Of a DNA stretch of 64,000 nucleotides, positions 60,777 through 64,000 are shown piece after piece. The translations under genes and the position numbers were made by a program. Position 1 is the first letter of the stretch. Each line of letters begins with the position of its first letter. The notes beneath the pieces were generated by a model that was not told the origin of the DNA, searched no databases, and saw nothing but the letters and a program-made list of their open reading frames with translations. Source of the stretch: Streptomyces gilvus (GTDB lineage Bacteria > Actinomycetota > Actinomycetes > Streptomycetales > Streptomycetaceae); the NCBI RefSeq assembly GCF_022513565.1, contig NZ_JAKWBE010000010.1:210133-274132 (forward strand), written 5' to 3'.

Positions 60777-61520
60777 ATGGGTGAACGGCAGGGCGAGGGC
60801 GGTGCCCCCGGTCGTCGGCGTGCGCACCATGACGGCAGCGTGTCCGGGGCCGGGCAGCGGGCGGACGGACCAGAACTGGAGTTCCTGCTGGCCGGGGTCA
60901 TGCGGTCCGGTGGCGTCGACGGCGCGGCCGAGCGGCGGGCGGTGGCCGCGTTCCGGGAGGCGAGGGACGCCGGCGCGCACCGGGCGCGGACCCGGCGCCG
61001 TGACGACTGGCGCCCGCGTCAGCGCACCCGCGCCCGCCGTTCGCTGCGGGCCACGCTCACCCTGTCGCTGGCCGGCCTCACCCTGGGCGGCGTCGCGTTC
61101 GCGGCGATCGGCACCGTCGGCTCTTCCGGCCGCGACCACAACAACCCGCCCCAGGCGCGGCCCACCGCACCCACCACCCACGCCTCCCCCAAACCGTCCG
61201 GCGGCTCGACCGCGCCCGGCACCGCGCATCCGGACCGCCCGTCCACCGCGCAGGACACCGAGGCCCACTGCAAGGCGTACGAGCATGTCAAGGGCAACGG
61301 CAAGGCACTCCAGTCGACGGCCTGGCAACGGCTGATCACGGCCGCGGGCGGCGAGGCGAACGTCCCGGCGTACTGCGCCGAACAGCTGGGACTCCAGACG
61401 GCCACGACGACGCCGTCGGCGAGCGCACCGGGCAACAACGGCAAGGGCAACGGAGCCGACGACTCCGGCAAGTCCGACAACGGCAAGAACGCCGACAAGG
61501 GCAATGGCAAGAACGGCTGA
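60777..61520 (+). CDS. Membrane partner of sigma module 1 (one TM helix, YC-domain, Gly/Asn/Lys tail)
   Basis: The ATG at 60777 gives 247 residues; an ATG at 60765 or starts upstream in the repeats are possible. Order: a helical cytoplasmic part (ELEFLLAGVMRSGGVDGAAERRAVAAFREARDAG), an Arg-rich stretch, one transmembrane helix (LRATLTLSLAGLTLGGVAFAAI), a Pro/Thr/Ser linker, then an outside domain TEAHCKAYEHVKG...TAWQRLITAAGGEANVPAYCAEQLG. It ends in NGKGNG-type low complexity. The same order is found in the partner of module 2. It is likely an anti-sigma or signal receptor for the ECF factor, but lacks a known anti-sigma motif. Confidence 0.75.
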   Translation: MGERQGEGGAPGRRRAHHDGSVSGAGQRADGPELEFLLAGVMRSGGVDGAAERRAVAAFREARDAGAHRARTRRRDDWRPRQRTRARRSLRATLTLSLAGLTLGGVAFAAIGTVGSSGRDHNNPPQARPTAPTTHASPKPSGGSTAPGTAHPDRPSTAQDTEAHCKAYEHVKGNGKALQSTAWQRLITAAGGEANVPAYCAEQLGLQTATTTPSASAPGNNGKGNGADDSGKSDNGKNADKGNGKNG

Positions 61521-61710
61521 CATTCGAACCCGAATGGTCCTGGAGCGCCTGGAACGTGTCCGCGCCCTGCTCGCCGATCAGGGATACGACACCGCCGGCA
61601 CAACCCTGGCCCTGTACTCCCTGTACGGCTTCCATCCCGACCTGGTCGACCTGGCCGGTCGTCGTGACGACCTCGTTCTGGTCAGTCTGCCCGCCCTCTA
61701 CGCCGGCTGA
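61504..61710 (+). pseudogene. 68-codon ORF resembling the C-terminal end of a DUF234-type ATPase
   Basis: The ATG at 61504 overlaps the preceding gene. The text MVLERLERVRALLADQGY, TLALYSLYGFHPDLVDLAGRRDD and LVLVSLPALYAG looks coding and resembles the last 50 or so residues of DUF234-containing AAA ATPases (a nuclease-like C-terminal domain), by my recollection. The ATPase and most of the C-terminal domain are missing. It may be a small gene in its own right; a terminator follows. Confidence 0.42.
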
Positions 61711-61777
61711 CGAGGGCAGCGAGCGAAGCGCCCCCAGGTTGGCCCGACGGCTTCCCGTACGGAGCGGAACCGAAGCA

Positions 61778-61819
61778 ACGGCCGGGGCCGCCACCCCCCA
61801 CAGGAGAGGCCCCGGCCGT
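61778..61819 (+). terminator. Strong terminator hairpin after sigma module 1
   Basis: ACGGCCGGGGCC at 61778-61789 pairs perfectly with GGCCCCGGCCGT at 61808-61819, an 18-nt loop between. It separates the two sigma modules. Confidence 0.88.
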
Positions 61820-61990
61820 CGCGCGGTCGGGCCGCGCGGCGGCCCGTATCTCCTACAGCGCCATGAGTGCGGTTTCTGTCACACCCCGGGTGCGAGCAGT
61901 CCCGTAACGGAGTGGTTGAGAATTGTACGGACATGGACGAGCAGCGGTTTCAGGTCGTAACGTGCCTTTCGCGCCGGGCGTGGCTCTCGC
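61820..61990 (+). promoter_or_regulatory. Promoter region of sigma module 2
   Basis: Between the terminator and the sigma gene the sequence has AT-richer stretches (GGTTGAGAATTGTACGG near 61913 and CAGGTCGTAACG near 61950) where promoter boxes could lie; GTAACG occurs twice (near 61903 and 61955), which may mark an ECF-type promoter. Not certain. Confidence 0.35.
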
Positions 61991-62698
61991 ATGATCGCCG
62001 TGACCACCGGCCGACCGTCGACTGAGGAATTACGGGTGCTGGGGGACGACGCGGAGCTGACCGCCGCGGTGCTTGCGGCGCAGGACGGGGACGAGACCGC
62101 GTTCCGTGCTGTGTACCGGACCGTGCACCCCCGGCTGCTCGGATACGTCCGCACCCTTGTCGGCGACCCGGACGCGGAGGACGTGGCCTCCGAGGCCTGG
62201 CTGCAGATCGCCCGCGACCTGGAACGGTTCAGCGGAGACGCGGACCGCTTCCGGGGCTGGGCCGCCCGGATCGCCCGCAACCGCGCCCTCGACCACATAC
62301 GGATGCGCGGCCGCCGCCCCGCGATCGGCGGCGACGAGACGGAACTGACGGCCAAGCCCGCGGAGTCCGACACGGCGGGCGAGGCCATGGAGGCCCTGGC
62401 CACCGACCAGACCCTCTCCCTGATCGCCCGGCTGCCGCAGGACCAGGCCGAGGCGGTCGTGCTGCGCGTGGTCGTGGGCCTCGACGCCAAGAGCGCGGCC
62501 GAGACGCTCGGCAAGCGGCCGGGCGCCGTCCGTACGGCCGCGCACCGCGGTCTGAAGCGTCTCGCCGAACTGCTCGGCGAGGATCCGGAATCGAGCGGTG
62601 GCCTCGACGCGCTGCCGCCCCAGCGAGAACCGCACGGGCGTGCGGTGACGTCCGCGAGTGTGACGCATCTGCGCGCGCGGACGCAGAAGGACATGTGA
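61991..62698 (+). CDS. ECF sigma factor, module 2
   Basis: The 235-residue protein is a close relative of the module 1 factor. Region 2 is DAEDVASEAWLQIARDLERF with FRGWAARIARNRALDHIR; region 4 is LPQDQAEAVVLRVVVGLDAKSAAETLGKRPGAVRTAAHRGLKRLAELLG. It has a 35-residue tail after region 4 (SSGGLDALPPQREPHG) with no SnoaL or other extra domain. Its stop overlaps the start of the partner gene (ATGTGATG), so the two are translated together. Confidence 0.93.
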   Translation: MIAVTTGRPSTEELRVLGDDAELTAAVLAAQDGDETAFRAVYRTVHPRLLGYVRTLVGDPDAEDVASEAWLQIARDLERFSGDADRFRGWAARIARNRALDHIRMRGRRPAIGGDETELTAKPAESDTAGEAMEALATDQTLSLIARLPQDQAEAVVLRVVVGLDAKSAAETLGKRPGAVRTAAHRGLKRLAELLGEDPESSGGLDALPPQREPHGRAVTSASVTHLRARTQKDM

Positions 62699-63861
62699 TG
62701 GCCGACGAGCAGTACAGGTGGCTGGACCGCGAAACAGCGGAGCTTTTGCTGCGCGGGGGGTCACTGGACGCTGTCGACGCCGCCGCCCGCGATCAAGCCG
62801 AACGGCTCGCGAAAACCCTGGAGGCGCTCACCCCGGAAGCATCCGGCAGCGCCGAACTCCCGGGTGAGGCAGCCGCATTGGCCGCCTTCCGCGCGGCACG
62901 CTCGGCCGGGGGCGCCACCGCGGGCAGCGCGGAACGGTCCGCCGCCCGCACCGCGGACCGGAGCACCGCCGTCGGTCCCGGTCCCGAACGCCAGAGCTCC
63001 GATGTCGATCATCCCGCAGGTCACAGCGGTCCTCCCGTGGGTGGTCATGACGCCGGGCTCGTCAGTATCGGCGCACCCGGCAGTGCCGCCCGGCGGTCCC
63101 GCTGGAGCCGGCCCGCGCGGTTCGGGATGGCCGCCGCGCTGGCGGTCGGCATGGTCGGCGGGGTCGCCGCCGCGGTGACAAGCGGAATCCTGCCGACGCC
63201 GTTCGGCGGTGACGAGCCGAGCCCGGCCGTCTCGGCCGGCGTGACGCCCGACCGTCCGCTGATCTCGCCCACGCCGCGCGGAGACCAGGTCGCGCCCACG
63301 CCCGACGACGCCACCGGCGGAACCCCCGCAGCGGGCACGCCGGGCGGCACGCCGAACGACGACCCGACGGCCAAGTCCGGTGCCGAGGCCGGGAGTTGGT
63401 GGCGCGAGCAGGCCCCCTCGACCTGCCGCGACGCGCTCGGCGGCAAGGCACTCGACGCCCACCGCAGACAGGCCCTGCAGAACGCGGCCGGCGGCGCCAC
63501 GCCCGACCGTGTCTGGAAGTACTGCAAGACCGTCCTCGGCGCCGACGCCAACGCCAACGCCCGTGACGGCAGGAACGGCACAGGCGGCAAGGGCAACGAG
63601 GGCAGGGGCAACGGCAACGGCAACGGCAAGGGCAACGACGGCCGGGGCAACGGCCAGGGAAACGGCAAAGGCAGCCACGGCGAGGGCAACGGCTCCGGCG
63701 GTCAGGGCGACCAGGGCGGCCACGGCGGCGACGACGAAGGCAACCACATAGCCCCCGGCCCCGGCGGCAGCGGAACGGGCTCGGGCGACGGCCTCCTCAC
63801 GTCCGCCGCACCCCTGGCCGCGCACACCCCGGCGCCGACCCCGACGTACACCGCCCTCTGA
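62698..63861 (+). CDS. Membrane partner of sigma module 2 (one TM helix, YC-domain, Gly/Asn-rich tail)
   Basis: The ATG at 62698 overlaps the sigma stop; the GTG 3 bp earlier would also serve. The 387-residue protein has a helical N-domain (DEQYRWLDRETAELLLRGG, AARDQAERLAKTLEAL, ELPGEAAALAAFRAARSAG), one transmembrane helix (FGMAAALAVGMVGGVAAAVTSGI), a Thr/Pro linker and an outside domain (STCRDALGGKALDAHRRQALQNAAGG, VWKYCKTVLG). The tail is GNGNGNGKGNDGRGN-like and about 60 residues long. The N-domain probably holds the sigma factor at the membrane; this is inference from coupling and topology. Confidence 0.87.
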   Translation: MADEQYRWLDRETAELLLRGGSLDAVDAAARDQAERLAKTLEALTPEASGSAELPGEAAALAAFRAARSAGGATAGSAERSAARTADRSTAVGPGPERQSSDVDHPAGHSGPPVGGHDAGLVSIGAPGSAARRSRWSRPARFGMAAALAVGMVGGVAAAVTSGILPTPFGGDEPSPAVSAGVTPDRPLISPTPRGDQVAPTPDDATGGTPAAGTPGGTPNDDPTAKSGAEAGSWWREQAPSTCRDALGGKALDAHRRQALQNAAGGATPDRVWKYCKTVLGADANANARDGRNGTGGKGNEGRGNGNGNGKGNDGRGNGQGNGKGSHGEGNGSGGQGDQGGHGGDDEGNHIAPGPGGSGTGSGDGLLTSAAPLAAHTPAPTPTYTAL

Positions 63862-64000
63862 ACCGTCCGTCAGACCCGCTCTGACCTGCGCAGACGCAAG
63901 CCGCGAAGTTTTCTCGCCCCCCCCAGTAACACTTTCGGCCGTTCCCACGCAGTAGGGAGTGAGCCGACTGGTCATCGGCCGTCGCACAGAGCCGGGGTTC
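63862..64000. other. Intergenic end of the window
   Basis: After the stop there is a C8-run (CGCCCCCCCC, near 63917) and AAGTTTTCTCG. No gene or hairpin is clear in this last stretch. Confidence 0.4.

Overview
The DNA is about 70% G+C with strong G/C bias at third codon positions, GTG starts, many 4-bp stop/start overlaps, ECF sigma factors, CwlM/PGRP-type secreted enzymes and long G/A/P/T linkers. This points to the chromosome of a Streptomyces or a very close relative. The gene order glyA - ECF sigma - trpS - 2'-5' RNA ligase - BrkB - DD-carboxypeptidase - SCO4848-like protein - two-component/MMPL - sdhBADC - GH20 agrees with my recollection of the SCO4830-SCO4870 part of the S. coelicolor core. 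That synteny is recalled, not computed.

Layout. 1-2744: the cut-off end of one gene plus two coupled genes that share an unusual Gly/Ser/Ile repeat-like motif, and a secreted protein. 2939-10052: choline/glycine-betaine osmoprotectant operon (betaine aldehyde dehydrogenase, choline dehydrogenase, ABC ATPase, double-length permease, binding lipoprotein). 10053-13694: a PEP-mutase/isocitrate-lyase-like enzyme with three AhpD-like proteins and a MocR regulator. 13788-22752: a compact pathway that appears to make and modify p-aminobenzoate (PABA): PabC, FAD monooxygenase, two acyl-adenylating ligases, fused PabAB with the diagnostic PIKGT motif, an ABM/membrane protein, and a divergent DUF3050 heme-oxygenase-like diiron protein. 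It has no PKS, NRPS or carrier protein. 22858-23590: a degenerate array of about 32 copies of a 22-bp repeat. 23592-29199: EamA exporter, a YgiB/YgiC-like lipoprotein plus ATP-grasp pair, ornithine aminotransferase, and glyA preceded by a sequence matching the ZTP (pfl) riboswitch.

29279-46911: sigma/anti-sigma module, trpS, LigT-like protein, DprE2-like reductase, BrkB, DacA, a metallophosphoesterase broken by an in-frame TGA and by a REP-like insertion, a solute-binding protein, an RsbW-like ATPase, a histidine kinase/response regulator divergent from an MMPL transporter with a C-terminal transthyretin-like domain, and a Uma2 nuclease. 47037-50452: sdhCDAB operon. 50704-56885: uraD, GH20 hexosaminidase, several short uncharacterised genes, DHA2 transporter. 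56878-63861: PGRP amidase, then two tandem ECF sigma/membrane-partner modules that look like an ancient duplication. A 500-bp low-complexity stretch with (GCTGGT)8 lies inside the first of them.

The best candidates for something undescribed are the PABA/diiron pathway with its adjacent 22-bp array, the shared motif of the first two genes (possible amyloid-type signalling motif), and the duplicated sigma/partner modules. No tRNA, rRNA, CRISPR array, transposase or prophage was seen.
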